Assembly: GCA_031260045.1 (NCBI GenBank)
Contig: JAIRKO010000051.1
Location: 1 to 64,000, forward strand
DNA: 64,000 nucleotides
Direction: 5' to 3'
DNA from: Dysgonamonadaceae bacterium
GTDB taxonomy: Bacteria > Bacteroidota > Bacteroidia > Bacteroidales > Azobacteroidaceae
Part shown: positions 23,917-33,728 of the stretch, piece by piece
Layout of the letters: each line of letters starts with the position of its first letter
How positions within the stretch are numbered: the first letter of the stretch is position 1
Position numbers and translations under genes: made by a program
Notes under the pieces: generated by a model
Database searches by the model: none
What the model was told of the DNA's origin: nothing
What the model saw: only the letters and a program-made list of their open reading frames with translations

Positions 23917-25956
23917 ATGTATTCTTATTTTAACAGAGATATTAGCTGGCTGTCGTTTAACCACCGGGTTCTGCTCGAATCGGGCGACTTGACTTTGCCG
24001 GTTTATGAAAGAATTAAATTCCTTTCCATCCATGCCTCCAACCTTGAGGAGTTTTATAAAGTCAGGGTTGCGGAACACCGTAGCGCGATTATGCAAAAAG
24101 TTCATTCGGAGGAAGATCCGGCGGAAGCCGAGCAGATTCTGGAAGAAATCAAACAGGAAGTTACGCAACAGCAGCGGGAATTTTTCCGTATTTTCAGCGA
24201 TGAAATCCTGCCCGAACTGACAAGGAAAAAAATCGTCCTTTACATGACCCCGCAGGCTAAACCGGAACACCGCGAGTTTATCAAAAATTATTTCATGGAA
24301 GAAATTTTCCCTTTCCTCCAGCCGGTGATGCTTTCAAAGGAAGACATTCGGGTTTTCATCCGCGACAACCGGCTTTATCAGGTCGCCCAATTGCGGAAGA
24401 AAGGAACGGGGGAGATTTTCTATGCGCTCAATAAAATTCCTTATGCGAAAGTGCCTCGTTTTGTGGAACTTCCGCCGATTGACGACATTCGTTATTACAT
24501 GTTTGCGGAGGATGTGATTTCCGCCAATCTGTCCGAAATTTTCACCGGATACACGGTGGAGGGAAGTTACAATATTAAAATTTCCCGCGACGCCGATATT
24601 TTTATCGACGACCGGAAAGGCGAAAAAAATCTGGTGCAGGCGATTAAGGAAAAAGTCAAGAAACGGAAGGTGGGCGACGTCAGCCGGTTTGTTTACGACA
24701 GGCAAATGCCGCCGGAATGTCTTCGCTATCTGAGCGACATGTTCGGTATTCTCCCCGAAGATTTGATTCCCGACTATGCCCATTTAAATATGGAAGATTT
24801 GGTCAAATTGCCCAATCCCGCCGGAAAGGAACCGGAAACGCCTGCGCAAACACCACTCAGAATCAGGCAATTGGACAGGACTGCATGGCTGTTTCCCGTG
24901 ATTCGGAAAAAAGATATTTTTGTGCATTATCCTTACCATACTTTCGATTATTTTATCCGTTTTCTCATGGAAGCCTCCATCAGTCCAAACGTGGATGAAA
25001 TCATGGTTACGCAATACAGGGTCGCCCAAGATTCGGAAATTATTACCAACCTGATCAACGCGGCGAAAAACGGGAAAAAAGTAACCGTTTTTGTTGAATT
25101 GAAAGCGCGATTTGACGAGGAAAACAACCTTTTTACTTCCGAAATGATGAAAAACGCCGGCATCAAGATTATTTACAGCCTGCCCGGATTGAAAGTACAC
25201 GCCAAAGTAGCCCTCGTAATCGAAAAAGGCGCGGAAAAAAAACGTTCCTACGCCTATTTGAGCACCGGCAATTTCAACGAAAAAACCGCGCGGGTGTATT
25301 CCGACATGGCTGTTTTGACTGCCAACAAAACGCTGACCGGCGAAATCATCCGCCTTTTTGAAGTCCTCGAAACGCAAAACCGAAACGTAAACTTCGATAA
25401 ACTCTGGGTAGCGCAGTTCAACCTGATTCCCAACCTGAAACGGATGATACGGCAGGAAACGGAAGCCGCAAAAGCCGGTAAAAAAGCACATATCATACTT
25501 AAAATGAACGGACTGCAAGATACGATAATGATCGACGAACTGTATCAAGCCTCCGAATCCGGAGTGAAAATCGACCTGATAATACGAGGCGTTTGCTGCC
25601 TGCAACCGAACCGTCCCTACAGCCGGAACATCCGCATAATCCGTTTGGTAGACATGTATCTGGAACATTCCCGCATCTGGTATTTCTACAACGGCGGCAA
25701 AGAAGATTTGTACCTGTCTTCCGCCGACTGGATGAAACGAAACCTTTATCGGCGCATCGAAACCGCGTTTCCCATATTGGACAAAAAAATAAAAACGACA
25801 ATGCTTTCCATTCTGAACATTCAGTTGAACGATAATGTAAAAGCTTGTTTGATAGATGAAAATTTGAACAATGTGTTTTTTCCCCGTCCCGAAGCGGGGA
25901 CGGAAATACGCGCCCAGAAAGCAATTTATGAATTGATTAAGGGAGAAGATAAATAA
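23917..25956 (+). CDS. ppk1: Polyphosphate kinase 1
   Basis: 679 residues starting 'MYSYFNRDISWLSFNHRVL', the typical PPK1 N-terminus; the longer frame from a TTG at 23902 is less likely. It polymerises the gamma-phosphate of ATP into polyphosphate at the membrane. Hallmarks: 'RVAEHRSA', the phospho-His region 'LPGLKVHAKVAL', 'YAYLSTGNFNEKTARVYSD', 'RGVCCLQP' and 'SSADWMKRNLYRRIE'. A second, unrelated polyphosphate-polymerase-type gene (VTC domain) is at 55212-55976. Confidence 0.95.
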   Translation: MYSYFNRDISWLSFNHRVLLESGDLTLPVYERIKFLSIHASNLEEFYKVRVAEHRSAIMQKVHSEEDPAEAEQILEEIKQEVTQQQREFFRIFSDEILPELTRKKIVLYMTPQAKPEHREFIKNYFMEEIFPFLQPVMLSKEDIRVFIRDNRLYQVAQLRKKGTGEIFYALNKIPYAKVPRFVELPPIDDIRYYMFAEDVISANLSEIFTGYTVEGSYNIKISRDADIFIDDRKGEKNLVQAIKEKVKKRKVGDVSRFVYDRQMPPECLRYLSDMFGILPEDLIPDYAHLNMEDLVKLPNPAGKEPETPAQTPLRIRQLDRTAWLFPVIRKKDIFVHYPYHTFDYFIRFLMEASISPNVDEIMVTQYRVAQDSEIITNLINAAKNGKKVTVFVELKARFDEENNLFTSEMMKNAGIKIIYSLPGLKVHAKVALVIEKGAEKKRSYAYLSTGNFNEKTARVYSDMAVLTANKTLTGEIIRLFEVLETQNRNVNFDKLWVAQFNLIPNLKRMIRQETEAAKAGKKAHIILKMNGLQDTIMIDELYQASESGVKIDLIIRGVCCLQPNRPYSRNIRIIRLVDMYLEHSRIWYFYNGGKEDLYLSSADWMKRNLYRRIETAFPILDKKIKTTMLSILNIQLNDNVKACLIDENLNNVFFPRPEAGTEIRAQKAIYELIKGEDK

Positions 25957-25984
25957 TGCTCGCGATGATGGTTGCGGTGTTTGG

Positions 25985-26035
25985 CTTCGCCGGTTTTCAA
26001 TTCAACCCGCCGCGGTTCGCAATGACGTGTGCGAT
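25985..26035 (-). repeat. Degenerate REP-like repeat (type A)
   Basis: The minus strand reads 'cacgtcattgcgaaccgcgg' followed by 'ggttgaattgaaaaccggcgaagcc', a diverged copy between ppk1 and dnaE. Confidence 0.5.
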
Positions 26036-26087
26036 AATTAAAACGACGAAGTCAAAAGCGCTTTTTTATTTATACTCGAATTATCGC

Positions 26088-26095
26088 TATATTTG
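26088..26095 (+). promoter_or_regulatory. -7 box of dnaE
   Basis: TATATTTG + C, 28 nt before the dnaE ATG. The -33 region is T-rich without an exact TTTG. Confidence 0.5.
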
Positions 26096-26122
26096 CACCC
26101 ATGAAATAAAAACAACACGCCC

Positions 26123-29100
26123 ATGTCACACCCTTTCGTTCATCTGCACGTACATTCCCATTATTCTTTACTCGACGGCATGTCGTCGATTCCCGACTTG
26201 GTCGATAAAGCCATTCAAGACGGGATGAAGGCTTTAGCGCTCACCGATCATGGCAATATGTTCGGAGCAAAAGAATTTTACGATTATGTAAACAAAAAAA
26301 ACAAGGGTAGGGGAGAGCATGAAAAAATCAAGCCGATACTGGGTGTAGAAGCCTACGTTGCCCGCCGTTCGCTGAAATACAACAATGCGCATCCCGAAAG
26401 GACGAAGGAAGACGTCGGCGGCTGGCACTTGATCCTGCTGGCGAAAAACAAGAAAGGTTATCAAAACCTTTGTAAAATGGTGTCCGTTTCGTGGATTGAC
26501 GGCTTTTACAACAAACCGCGCATTGACCATGAATTGCTCGAAAAATATCACGAAGGAATTATCGCCTGTTCGGCTTGTCTGGGCGGCGAGATACCGCAGA
26601 AACTGACGGGCGGGAAATACCATGTGGACGACGACGTACAACCCGCTACCGACCCGTTTGCCGCTACCGCCGCCCCTGCCGCTCCCGCCATCTCCGACAG
26701 GCAAACGGCAGACGCGGAAGAAGCCATTGCCCGATTTAAGCGCGTGTTTGGCGACGATTTTTACCTCGAACTGCAACGCCACCGCACCGACAAGCCCGGC
26801 GCCGATACCGAAGTTTACGTGAAACAGGAGGCAATTATCCCGACAATGCTGGAACTGGCAAAGAAAACCGGCACAAAATATATCTGTACAAATGACGTCC
26901 ATTTTGTCGAAGAAGAACATTGCGACGCCCACGACCGCCTGATTTGCCTTTCCACAGGGCGCGACCTGAATGACCCCAAACGGATGCGCTACACCAAACA
27001 GGAGTGGTTTAAAACGCAGGACGAGATGATGGCGGTTTTCTCCGACCTCCCCGAAGCGTTGACCAACACGGTGGAACTTGCCGACAAAGTGGAATTTTAT
27101 TCTATCGACAGCGACCCGCTGATGCCCGATTTTCCGCTTCCGGAAGGATTTGACAATGCCGACAAGTATCTGGAATTTCTTACGCTCGAAGGCGCAAAGC
27201 GGCGCTACGGCGACTCGCCCGGGGAAAATATCATGGAACGGATTATGTTTGAATTGGAAACCATTCGCAAAATGGGATTTCCGGGCTATTTCCTGATTGT
27301 GCAGGATTTTATCCAAGCGGCGCGGGAGATGGGCGTTGCCGTAGGTCCCGGACGCGGTTCGGCAGCCGGTTCGGCGGTGGCTTATTGCTTGGGCGTTACG
27401 GACATTGACCCTTTGAAATACGATTTGCTGTTTGAGCGTTTCCTCAATCCCGACCGTATTTCCATGCCCGATATTGATATTGATTTCGACGACGACGGTC
27501 GCGCCGACGTTTTGCGTCGCGTAACGGAAAAATACGGCAAGGAACGGGTTGCCCACATCATTACTTACGGTACGATGGCTGCAAAATTGGCTATCAGAGA
27601 TGTTGCGCGTGTACAGGGTTTGCCGCTTTCGGAAGCCGACCGCCTGACAAAACTGATTCCCGACCGCTTGGCGGACGAAAACGGCAATCCGGTGAAAATA
27701 AATATCGCCAATTGCATCCGCTACGTTCCGGAACTGAAAGAAGCCTGCAATTCGGAGGATAAAATCCTGTCCGACACGCTCAAATATGCCGAAATGTTGG
27801 AAGGTACCGTCCGTCAGGTGGGCGTTCACGCCTGCGGGGTGATTATCGGCGCCGACGACCTCACGAATTTTGTTCCGCTTAGCACGGCAAAGGAAAAAGG
27901 TAACGACGAGGAAGTGCTGGTAACGCAATACGAAGGCTCCGTGATCGAATCCATCGGCTTGATAAAGATGGATTTTCTGGGATTGAAAACCCTTTCTATC
28001 ATTAAGGAAGCCATCGCCAATATTAAAAAATCCAAAGGCATTGAGATTGATATTTCCCAAATCCCTATCGACGACGAAAAAACATACGAACTTTACAGCA
28101 AGGGGCAAACCGTCGGTACATTCCAGTTTGAATCGGCGGGGATGCAAAAATACCTCCGAGACCTGAAGCCGACCAAGTTTGAAGACCTGATTGCGATGAA
28201 CGCCCTTTACCGCCCGGGTCCGATGGCTTACATCCCCGATTTTATCGAACGGAAACACGGACGCAGGGAAATCACCTACGATTTTCCGGAAATGGAGCCG
28301 CGCCTGAGAGATACTTACGGCATCACGGTTTATCAGGAACAGGTGATGCTTTTGAGCCGCGACCTTGCCGGGTTCACGCGCGGACAGTCCGACGAATTGC
28401 GCAAAGCGATGGGTAAAAAACTCGTCGACAAAATGGAAGCCCTGCATACGGAATTTATCGACGGGGCTTTGGCTAAAGGGTTTGGCTCCAAAGAAAAACT
28501 GGAAAAAATATGGTCTGATTGGGCGGAATTTGCCAAATATGCTTTTAACAAATCTCATGCAACTTGCTATTCGTGGGTTTCTTACCAAACGGCTTACCTC
28601 AAAGCCAATTATCCCGCCGAATTTATGGCAGCCAACTTAACGCGCAACAGGGACGACATTGGCGAAATCACCAAGTTTATGGATGAATGTCGGAATTTGG
28701 GCATTGTGGTGAAAGGTCCCGATGTGAACGAATCGGAATTGAATTTTACCGTCAATCGCGAAGGGAATATCCGTTTCGGGCTGGGTGGTGTGAAAGGCGT
28801 TGGGATTTCGGCGGTGGAAGCGATTATCAAGGAAAGGGAGGCAAACGGCTCTTTCAAAAATATTTTCGATTTTGTGGAACGGGTGAACCTCGCCGCCTGC
28901 ACCCGCAAAAATTTGGAATCCCTTTGCTGTTCGGGCGCTTTTGACGCTTTTCACGAAATCAGACGGGAGCAGTTTTTTGCCGCAAACGGCAAGGGGGAAG
29001 TGTTTCTGGACGTTTTGATGCGTTACGGCAACAGGTATCAGGCGGAAAAAAATTCGGCAACGCTTTCCCTGTTTGGCGATTTCGGCGCGGTGGACATTGC

Positions 29101-29782
29101 CCGTCCCGAAATCCCCCAAGCCGAACCCTGGAGCAATATCGACCGTTTAAATAAGGAGAAAGATTTGGCGGGCATTTACCTGTCGTCCCATCCGTTGGAC
29201 GATTATTACATGATACTGAATTATATCTGCAATACGGGAATGGCTGGACTGGAAGCCGCAAAAGATTCGGCTTCTGCCAACAAGGAACTGATAATCGGGG
29301 GAATTGTAACCGCTTTCAAACAAGGAAATACGAAAACCGGAAATCCCTACGGCGTTCTGAAACTGGAAGATTTTACGGGCAGCGGCGAAATTCCCCTCTT
29401 TGGAAAAGATTATATCGAATACGGCAAATACGGCGTTCCGAATACATATTTGTTAATCAGGGGGAAATACCAGCCGCGTCCGTACAAGGAAACGGTTATG
29501 GATTTTAAAATTTCGTCTATCCGTCCGATGTCGGAAATAAAAGATTCGGCAATCAATAAAATAACAATTGCCCTGCCTTTGCATGAAATAAACGAAAAAA
29601 TGGTTGCCGAATTGTCGTCGGGAATAAAAAATAATTCGGGTAATTGTGATTTTTATTTCAAAATTGAAGATGTGGAAAAACAATTATTAGTATCTTTGTG
29701 CGCTGAAGCCAAAAAATACGCCATTGATAAAAATACAATCCGTTTTTTGGAAGATAATCAAATAAAATTCAGTATCAATTAG
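26123..29782 (+). CDS. dnaE: DNA polymerase III alpha subunit
   Basis: 1219 residues. The replicative polymerase catalytic subunit. An N-terminal PHP domain has 'HLHVHSHYSLLDG' and 'LTDHGNMFG'. The polymerase active site includes 'VGPGRGSAAGSAVAYCLGVTD' and the catalytic Asp residues in 'PDIDIDFDDDGR'. 'TYGTMAAKLAIRDVARVQG' and 'NALYRPGPM' are also typical, and a C-terminal OB fold covers about 1000-1100 ('IIGGIVTAFKQGNTKTG'). An Ala/Pro-rich linker at ~175-195 ('ATAAPAAPA') is a local insertion. trxA starts 7 bp downstream and is probably co-transcribed. Confidence 0.97.
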   Translation: MSHPFVHLHVHSHYSLLDGMSSIPDLVDKAIQDGMKALALTDHGNMFGAKEFYDYVNKKNKGRGEHEKIKPILGVEAYVARRSLKYNNAHPERTKEDVGGWHLILLAKNKKGYQNLCKMVSVSWIDGFYNKPRIDHELLEKYHEGIIACSACLGGEIPQKLTGGKYHVDDDVQPATDPFAATAAPAAPAISDRQTADAEEAIARFKRVFGDDFYLELQRHRTDKPGADTEVYVKQEAIIPTMLELAKKTGTKYICTNDVHFVEEEHCDAHDRLICLSTGRDLNDPKRMRYTKQEWFKTQDEMMAVFSDLPEALTNTVELADKVEFYSIDSDPLMPDFPLPEGFDNADKYLEFLTLEGAKRRYGDSPGENIMERIMFELETIRKMGFPGYFLIVQDFIQAAREMGVAVGPGRGSAAGSAVAYCLGVTDIDPLKYDLLFERFLNPDRISMPDIDIDFDDDGRADVLRRVTEKYGKERVAHIITYGTMAAKLAIRDVARVQGLPLSEADRLTKLIPDRLADENGNPVKINIANCIRYVPELKEACNSEDKILSDTLKYAEMLEGTVRQVGVHACGVIIGADDLTNFVPLSTAKEKGNDEEVLVTQYEGSVIESIGLIKMDFLGLKTLSIIKEAIANIKKSKGIEIDISQIPIDDEKTYELYSKGQTVGTFQFESAGMQKYLRDLKPTKFEDLIAMNALYRPGPMAYIPDFIERKHGRREITYDFPEMEPRLRDTYGITVYQEQVMLLSRDLAGFTRGQSDELRKAMGKKLVDKMEALHTEFIDGALAKGFGSKEKLEKIWSDWAEFAKYAFNKSHATCYSWVSYQTAYLKANYPAEFMAANLTRNRDDIGEITKFMDECRNLGIVVKGPDVNESELNFTVNREGNIRFGLGGVKGVGISAVEAIIKEREANGSFKNIFDFVERVNLAACTRKNLESLCCSGAFDAFHEIRREQFFAANGKGEVFLDVLMRYGNRYQAEKNSATLSLFGDFGAVDIARPEIPQAEPWSNIDRLNKEKDLAGIYLSSHPLDDYYMILNYICNTGMAGLEAAKDSASANKELIIGGIVTAFKQGNTKTGNPYGVLKLEDFTGSGEIPLFGKDYIEYGKYGVPNTYLLIRGKYQPRPYKETVMDFKISSIRPMSEIKDSAINKITIALPLHEINEKMVAELSSGIKNNSGNCDFYFKIEDVEKQLLVSLCAEAKKYAIDKNTIRFLEDNQIKFSIN

Positions 29783-29789
29783 AAACATT

Positions 29790-30104
29790 ATGGCACAACA
29801 AATTACAAGCGATAATTTCAGAGAATTGGTAAAAAGCGATAAACCGTTGGTGGTTGATTTTTGGGCGGAATGGTGCGGTCCCTGCCGGATGATAGGTCCC
29901 ATTGTAGAGGATCTTGCACAGGAATATGACGGTCGGGCGGTTGTAGGCAAAATCAACGTGGACGAAGAAGAAGAACTGACGAGCGAATTTGAAGTTCGCA
30001 CGGTTCCTACCGTTCTTTTTTTCAAAAACGGCGAAGTGGTTGATAGGCATGTCGGCGCCGCGTCGAAATCGTTGTTGGAAGACAAATTGAAGAAGATTTT
30101 GTGA
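29790..30104 (+). CDS. trxA: Thioredoxin
   Basis: 104 residues with active site 'FWAEWCGPCRMIGP' and cis-Pro 'VRTVPTVLFF'. A general cytoplasmic disulfide reductase. It lies 7 bp after dnaE. An 18-nt piece of its 3' end recurs 148 bp downstream (30226-30243). Confidence 0.96.
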   Translation: MAQQITSDNFRELVKSDKPLVVDFWAEWCGPCRMIGPIVEDLAQEYDGRAVVGKINVDEEEELTSEFEVRTVPTVLFFKNGEVVDRHVGAASKSLLEDKLKKIL

Positions 30105-30379
30105 GTTTAAAAATTAAAAATATAATTTAATTTTTACAGTTACTTAATACAAAAAAATGATATTAACGAAATAATGCCTATTTTTGCCGTGCTAAACAAT
30201 ACGATATGGAAGTAGCTATAAATTAGAAGACAAATTGAAGAAGAATCGGTAAATTAATAAAACGCTTTATTGTGAATCTAAATACCGGACAACATATGTA
30301 GGTGTCCCCAAATATATTACATACACATTGCTGATCATGGTATCGGCATTTTCATTAAAATTATTAATTAAATAAAGTC
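30105..30379. other. Intergenic stretch with a short copy of the trxA 3' end
   Basis: 30105-30137 carries the 'aaaaatataatttaattttt' tail of the type A repeat. 30226-30243 (gaagacaaattgaagaag) is identical to 30078-30095 inside trxA, within a slightly longer similar block, suggesting a small local duplication. A TATTTTTG box (30179-30186) could start the following lipoprotein transcript, leaving a ~190-nt leader. Confidence 0.4.
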
Positions 30380-30811
30380 ATGAAAAAGTTATTTTTATTA
30401 TTAACAGTAGTTACTTGTTTGAGTAGTTGCAATTTAAAAAAAGACGGAGAAGTCATTACTAATCAAGAAAGTAAAGACGAGATCCTAAATGCATTAACTG
30501 AAGCAAGAGATGAATTAGTTAGCATTAAAACCGAATTAGCAGAGACTAAGTTAGAATTGGAGGAAGCGAAGAAAAGTCCAAGAGCCGCCGCCACCGGCGC
30601 CGTCAGATCTAAAGATGACGTTGTTAGGACGTACAATTCTAATACGAGAAGAGTTTCTTTACAAAGGAAGCATGATCAAAATGTAAAGTATCTACTGAAC
30701 AGATACGGACATAATAAGTCTCTGTATTTGGCAAGATTAGCGGAAGAGAATGAAAGGTACAGATTAGAATTGGGAGGAAAACAAGTTAAGAAAAAGAAAA
30801 AAAGAAGATAA
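30380..30811 (+). CDS. Small coiled-coil lipoprotein with basic tail
   Basis: 143 residues. Lipoprotein signal with lipobox 'CLSSC' (residue 17). Residues ~32-65 form a heptad-like coiled coil rich in Leu/Glu/Lys ('LTEARDELVSIKTELAETKLELEEAKK'-like run). The C-terminus is very basic (ending KKKKKRR). No family recognised. The 'SSCN' + coiled coil + basic end could tether the envelope or bind nucleic acid or polyanions; this is speculative. Confidence 0.65.
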   Translation: MKKLFLLLTVVTCLSSCNLKKDGEVITNQESKDEILNALTEARDELVSIKTELAETKLELEEAKKSPRAAATGAVRSKDDVVRTYNSNTRRVSLQRKHDQNVKYLLNRYGHNKSLYLARLAEENERYRLELGGKQVKKKKKRR

Positions 30812-31202
30812 ATTTTAAAAAGCCAATCTTTGTGCCATTGCGGGCATAGCGAAAGTTTGCAATTCTCCGCAATTCGTTTTTCAGATCCTGCGTCAAGCGC
30901 GGGATTAGGTTTTTTTGCCCTCGCGGCGTCACCCACGGAGACGAAACCTGAAGCATCCGGAAAACTATATATATCCGGATTGCTTCACTGTTTTGTGTTT
31001 CGCAAGGACGTTGCGATAAATTTCTTGTGGCTATTCGAAACAAATTTCATCCCAAAAATTTTGGAATACGGAACGTTTATTGATATGATTTTTCTGAAAA
31101 TGTGTTGGTATCTGCCTATACAAAGATAATGTTCGTTATCATTTACAACATTAAAATAGGTGAAAGAATGAAAAATGCCGTTTAGCAATAACCTCTTTTA
31201 TT
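30812..31202. repeat. Non-coding stretch with type A and type B REP-like repeats
   Basis: No gene seen. 30838-30870 and 30945-31018 hold degenerate type A pieces. 30885-30910 holds a type B core ('gatcctgcgtcaagcgcggga', written in the opposite sense). 'atccggaaaactatatatatccgga' at about 30955-30980 is a small palindrome. A minus-strand TATCTTTG (31119-31126) has no gene behind it. Confidence 0.45.
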
Positions 31203-32216
31203 ATGAAATCAACCGAAACCCGCTATCAATGGATTGATTACGCCAAATTCGCCTCCATTTTCCTAATCGTATTCTTTCATTCCCCGCCGCCGTTGACCGG
31301 TTTTGCAGGCGTCATGCTGTTTCATTTGAGGTTGCCGTCGTTCTTTTTTGTTGCGGGATTGCTGTTTGGGTTTGAACGGCATCCGTCGTTTACCGAATTT
31401 TTGCGCCATCGCGGCAAGCAGTTGCTGACGCCGTATTTCTGCTTTTTTATCATTTTTTACGCCTACTGGCTGCTAATCGGGAAAAGCATGTCGCCGCCGG
31501 AAGAACAGGCTGCGCCTTTCTACCGCCCGCTGTTTGAGTGCCTTTACGGTCGTCCCGAACTCGTGTGCGTCCCGCTTTGGTTTCTTGCCTGCCTGTTTGT
31601 TTTGCAGTTGTCGTTTTACCTGTTCCGGCGGGTCGAAAACCGCTGTGTAACAATGCTTATTTTGGTTGCCGTTTCACTTTTGCCGTCATTCATTGATTTG
31701 TCCCGTTCGCCGTGGATGATTGAAAATGTGTGTTTTTATCTTCCGTTCTACGGTTTTGCGTCGCTCTACAAAAAAGAAATTATTCGCCTGATGGACGACA
31801 AGCGGCGGTTTGCCGTTGCCCCTGTGATGTTGGCGTTGCACGTAGCCTGCAATTTTGCCTATTCGGGGGTGGAAAATGAAACGCTCAAATCGGCGTTCCG
31901 GCTTGCCGGCGGTTTTGCCGTGATTGTCCCGTTTTTTATCCTGATAAAATTGATGGGCGAAAGGAAACTCCCCGCAATAATAAGGTATATCGGCGCAAAT
32001 ACCGTGATAACGCTTGCCTGCCATACTTACGGGATATCCCTGTTGACGCTTGCGGGTCGTTATATTCATATTATTAATACGTTTGTTGCCGAATTTCCGT
32101 ATCTTTCAAAGTTTTTGACGAGCGTTATTGTTTTGCTTGCCATGTTGGCGCCGATTTATTTTGTTAATAGGTATTTGCCGTTTGTTATCGGTAGGGAGAA
32201 GAAGCAGCGGACGTAG
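31203..32216 (+). CDS. Membrane acyltransferase (acyltransferase 3 family)
   Basis: 337 residues, about ten hydrophobic segments. The N-terminal 'RYQWIDYAKFASIFLIVFFHS' holds the family's catalytic-type His after a TM helix, and 'LRLPSFFFVAGLLFGF' follows. Enzymes of this family O-acetylate sugars of surface polysaccharides (fucose 4-O-acetylase-like). The substrate is not visible; surface-glycan genes further downstream make that role reasonable. Confidence 0.82.
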   Translation: MKSTETRYQWIDYAKFASIFLIVFFHSPPPLTGFAGVMLFHLRLPSFFFVAGLLFGFERHPSFTEFLRHRGKQLLTPYFCFFIIFYAYWLLIGKSMSPPEEQAAPFYRPLFECLYGRPELVCVPLWFLACLFVLQLSFYLFRRVENRCVTMLILVAVSLLPSFIDLSRSPWMIENVCFYLPFYGFASLYKKEIIRLMDDKRRFAVAPVMLALHVACNFAYSGVENETLKSAFRLAGGFAVIVPFFILIKLMGERKLPAIIRYIGANTVITLACHTYGISLLTLAGRYIHIINTFVAEFPYLSKFLTSVIVLLAMLAPIYFVNRYLPFVIGREKKQRT

Positions 32217-32223
32217 GGTATAG

Positions 32224-32239
32224 ATGAGGCGCGCCTCAT
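32224..32239. repeat. 16-bp perfect palindrome after the acyltransferase gene
   Basis: atgaggcgcgcctcat is fully self-complementary and lies 7 nt after the stop codon. Without a loop it cannot form a normal hairpin terminator unless bases open; it might be a protein site. Meaning unclear. Confidence 0.4.
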
Positions 32240-32322
32240 TTCTTCGCGGCGACGGCTGCGATATTTTGACCACACGGTTTGCCGGTGAATAAGCCCATTA
32301 TTACAAAAAATAAATTCAATAT

Positions 32323-32353
32323 TTTGGTAGCGTTTATTTTTTTCCTATATTTG
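32323..32353 (+). promoter_or_regulatory. Promoter of the 290-residue T9SS protein gene
   Basis: TTTG (32323-32326) and TATATTTG + C (32346-32353), 19 bp apart: an exact consensus match. It lies inside the longer open frame that begins at 32279 and therefore supports the start at 32399. Confidence 0.75.
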
Positions 32354-32398
32354 CGCCTGAAATTAAAACCATTAGCGGGTTCGTTAAATTCATTCCGT

Positions 32399-33271
32399 AT
32401 GAAAAAGATTTTTTTATCAATCATCTCTTTTGCGCTCGCAACGAGTGTTTCGGCGCAATTGCAACCGGTAACGCCGCCCAATATTACGGAAATATTGCTA
32501 TTGAAAGTCGATTACACAACCAACCGGTTTGAAGGCGGGCAAAAATTGCAATTCCCGCAATCGACCGAAACATTTACGACACGTATCGACTATAAACAAC
32601 CCGGCGATTTCGGATGGATAAAAGTATATTTCTCGGAAATCGACACATTGCTGTTTTACGGCGATATCTTTTGGATGGGATGCGGAAATATTATTTATCC
32701 CGCCGAATGGCGAGATGCCGATGAATTTGAACATGTTACGGAGAAAAATTTAATATGGCCGTTAAACGGATTTGAAAATATCCACAGCGCTTGGAACGAA
32801 GATGATGATTACGAACCGGTATGGATTGCCGTGCAAGGTATATGGGAAGTACGGCAAATACTGAGAACAAATCCGCAGCAGCAGGTAAAACTGTTTTTAT
32901 ACACGCCGAGCGTAGGCGTCGGAGATCCGGCCGATTGGAAATGGATTATTTTTCTTGCAGGGACGTCGGCTGACGGTTCTACCGGAATTGCGGCTGATAT
33001 TTCCGCTTCAGGGGCGGCGTTGTTTCAAAGCAGCCCCAGCCCGTCCGGTCAATCTGCGGTTATTCGTTATTCCTTGCCGCAAAGCGGAAAACCGGCGCGG
33101 TTGGTAATCGGCAATACCGCAGGCGCGATTGTCCGGCAAATACCGCTCCAATCGGGGACGGACGCCGTTACAATATCGGACGGCGCACTTCCTGCGGGGG
33201 TTTATTATTATTCCCTTTATGTGGGAAATCGCTTGATTGGTACGAAAAAGATGATATTAACTAAAAAATAA
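32399..33271 (+). CDS. Secreted protein with T9SS type A-like sorting domain
   Basis: 290 residues from ATG 32399. A clear signal peptide ('IISFALATSVSAQ') begins here and the promoter ends 45 nt upstream. Residues ~20-195 are an unknown beta-rich domain ('WPLNGFENIHSAWNEDDDYEPVWIAV', 'QQQVKLFLYTP'). The C-terminal ~75 residues have the sorting-domain pattern: 'QSSPSPSGQSAVIRYSLPQSG', 'ARLVIGNTAG', 'LPAGVYYYSLYVGNRLIGTKKMIL'. Exported and surface-bound or released by T9SS; function unknown. Followed after 10 bp by two small lipoprotein genes. Confidence 0.78.
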   Translation: MKKIFLSIISFALATSVSAQLQPVTPPNITEILLLKVDYTTNRFEGGQKLQFPQSTETFTTRIDYKQPGDFGWIKVYFSEIDTLLFYGDIFWMGCGNIIYPAEWRDADEFEHVTEKNLIWPLNGFENIHSAWNEDDDYEPVWIAVQGIWEVRQILRTNPQQQVKLFLYTPSVGVGDPADWKWIIFLAGTSADGSTGIAADISASGAALFQSSPSPSGQSAVIRYSLPQSGKPARLVIGNTAGAIVRQIPLQSGTDAVTISDGALPAGVYYYSLYVGNRLIGTKKMILTKK

Positions 33272-33281
33272 GAATAAAGAA

Positions 33282-33710
33282 ATGAAAACAAAATTGAACT
33301 TATTATTTTTATTATGCTTCGTCCTGTTTGCCTGCGAAGATGCGCCGGACTTGAGTCGTACCAGCTGGAAACTGACAGGGATTTTCCACAACGGAAAGAA
33401 GCACCCACCAGTTCCGGACTGTGATAATTGTTATATACTCAAATTTACAGGCTGGGACAAATTAGAAGCGACAGCTTCTGCAAGTACATTTTCCGGAACC
33501 TATACGATAAGCGCTTCCACCCTCAAAATAACAACTCTTGAATCAACAACTCCCGATATGGAGGACGTGGAGGATGGAATACTCTTTGTGGATGCGTTAA
33601 AGTCTGCCGGTGCTTTTGAGATTAAAGGAGGTTCTCTGATACTGTATTTCGGTAAAAAGAATCATTTGATTTTTAGTGAATATAGCGATAAGAAAAATGA
33701 TATTAACTAA
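33282..33710 (+). CDS. Small META-like lipoprotein (copy 1)
   Basis: 142 residues. Lipoprotein signal 'MKTKLNLLFLLCFVLFACED'. The mature part has 'TSWKLTGIFHNGK' and 'FSGTYTISASTLKI', resembling META/HslJ-like domains of secreted stress or motility proteins; this is tentative. The signal peptide and upstream ~20 nt are nearly identical to those of the next gene, so the pair arose by duplication. The last residues ('KKNDIN') are encoded by sequence like the end of the upstream T9SS gene, read in another frame. Confidence 0.7.
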   Translation: MKTKLNLLFLLCFVLFACEDAPDLSRTSWKLTGIFHNGKKHPPVPDCDNCYILKFTGWDKLEATASASTFSGTYTISASTLKITTLESTTPDMEDVEDGILFVDALKSAGAFEIKGGSLILYFGKKNHLIFSEYSDKKNDIN

Positions 33711-33728
33711 ATAAAAAAGGAGAAAGAA

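Noticed and set aside
24784..25668. 294-codon minus-strand frame
   Set aside because: Shadow of ppk1, no recognisable protein features.
26234..28588. 784-codon open frame on the minus strand
   Set aside because: It is the antisense shadow of dnaE. The translation is rich in Phe/His/Arg without any domain, and dnaE on the other strand is unmistakable.
32279..32398. Extended N-terminus of the 290-residue T9SS protein
   Set aside because: A consensus promoter lies inside this stretch, and the signal peptide starts at 32399.
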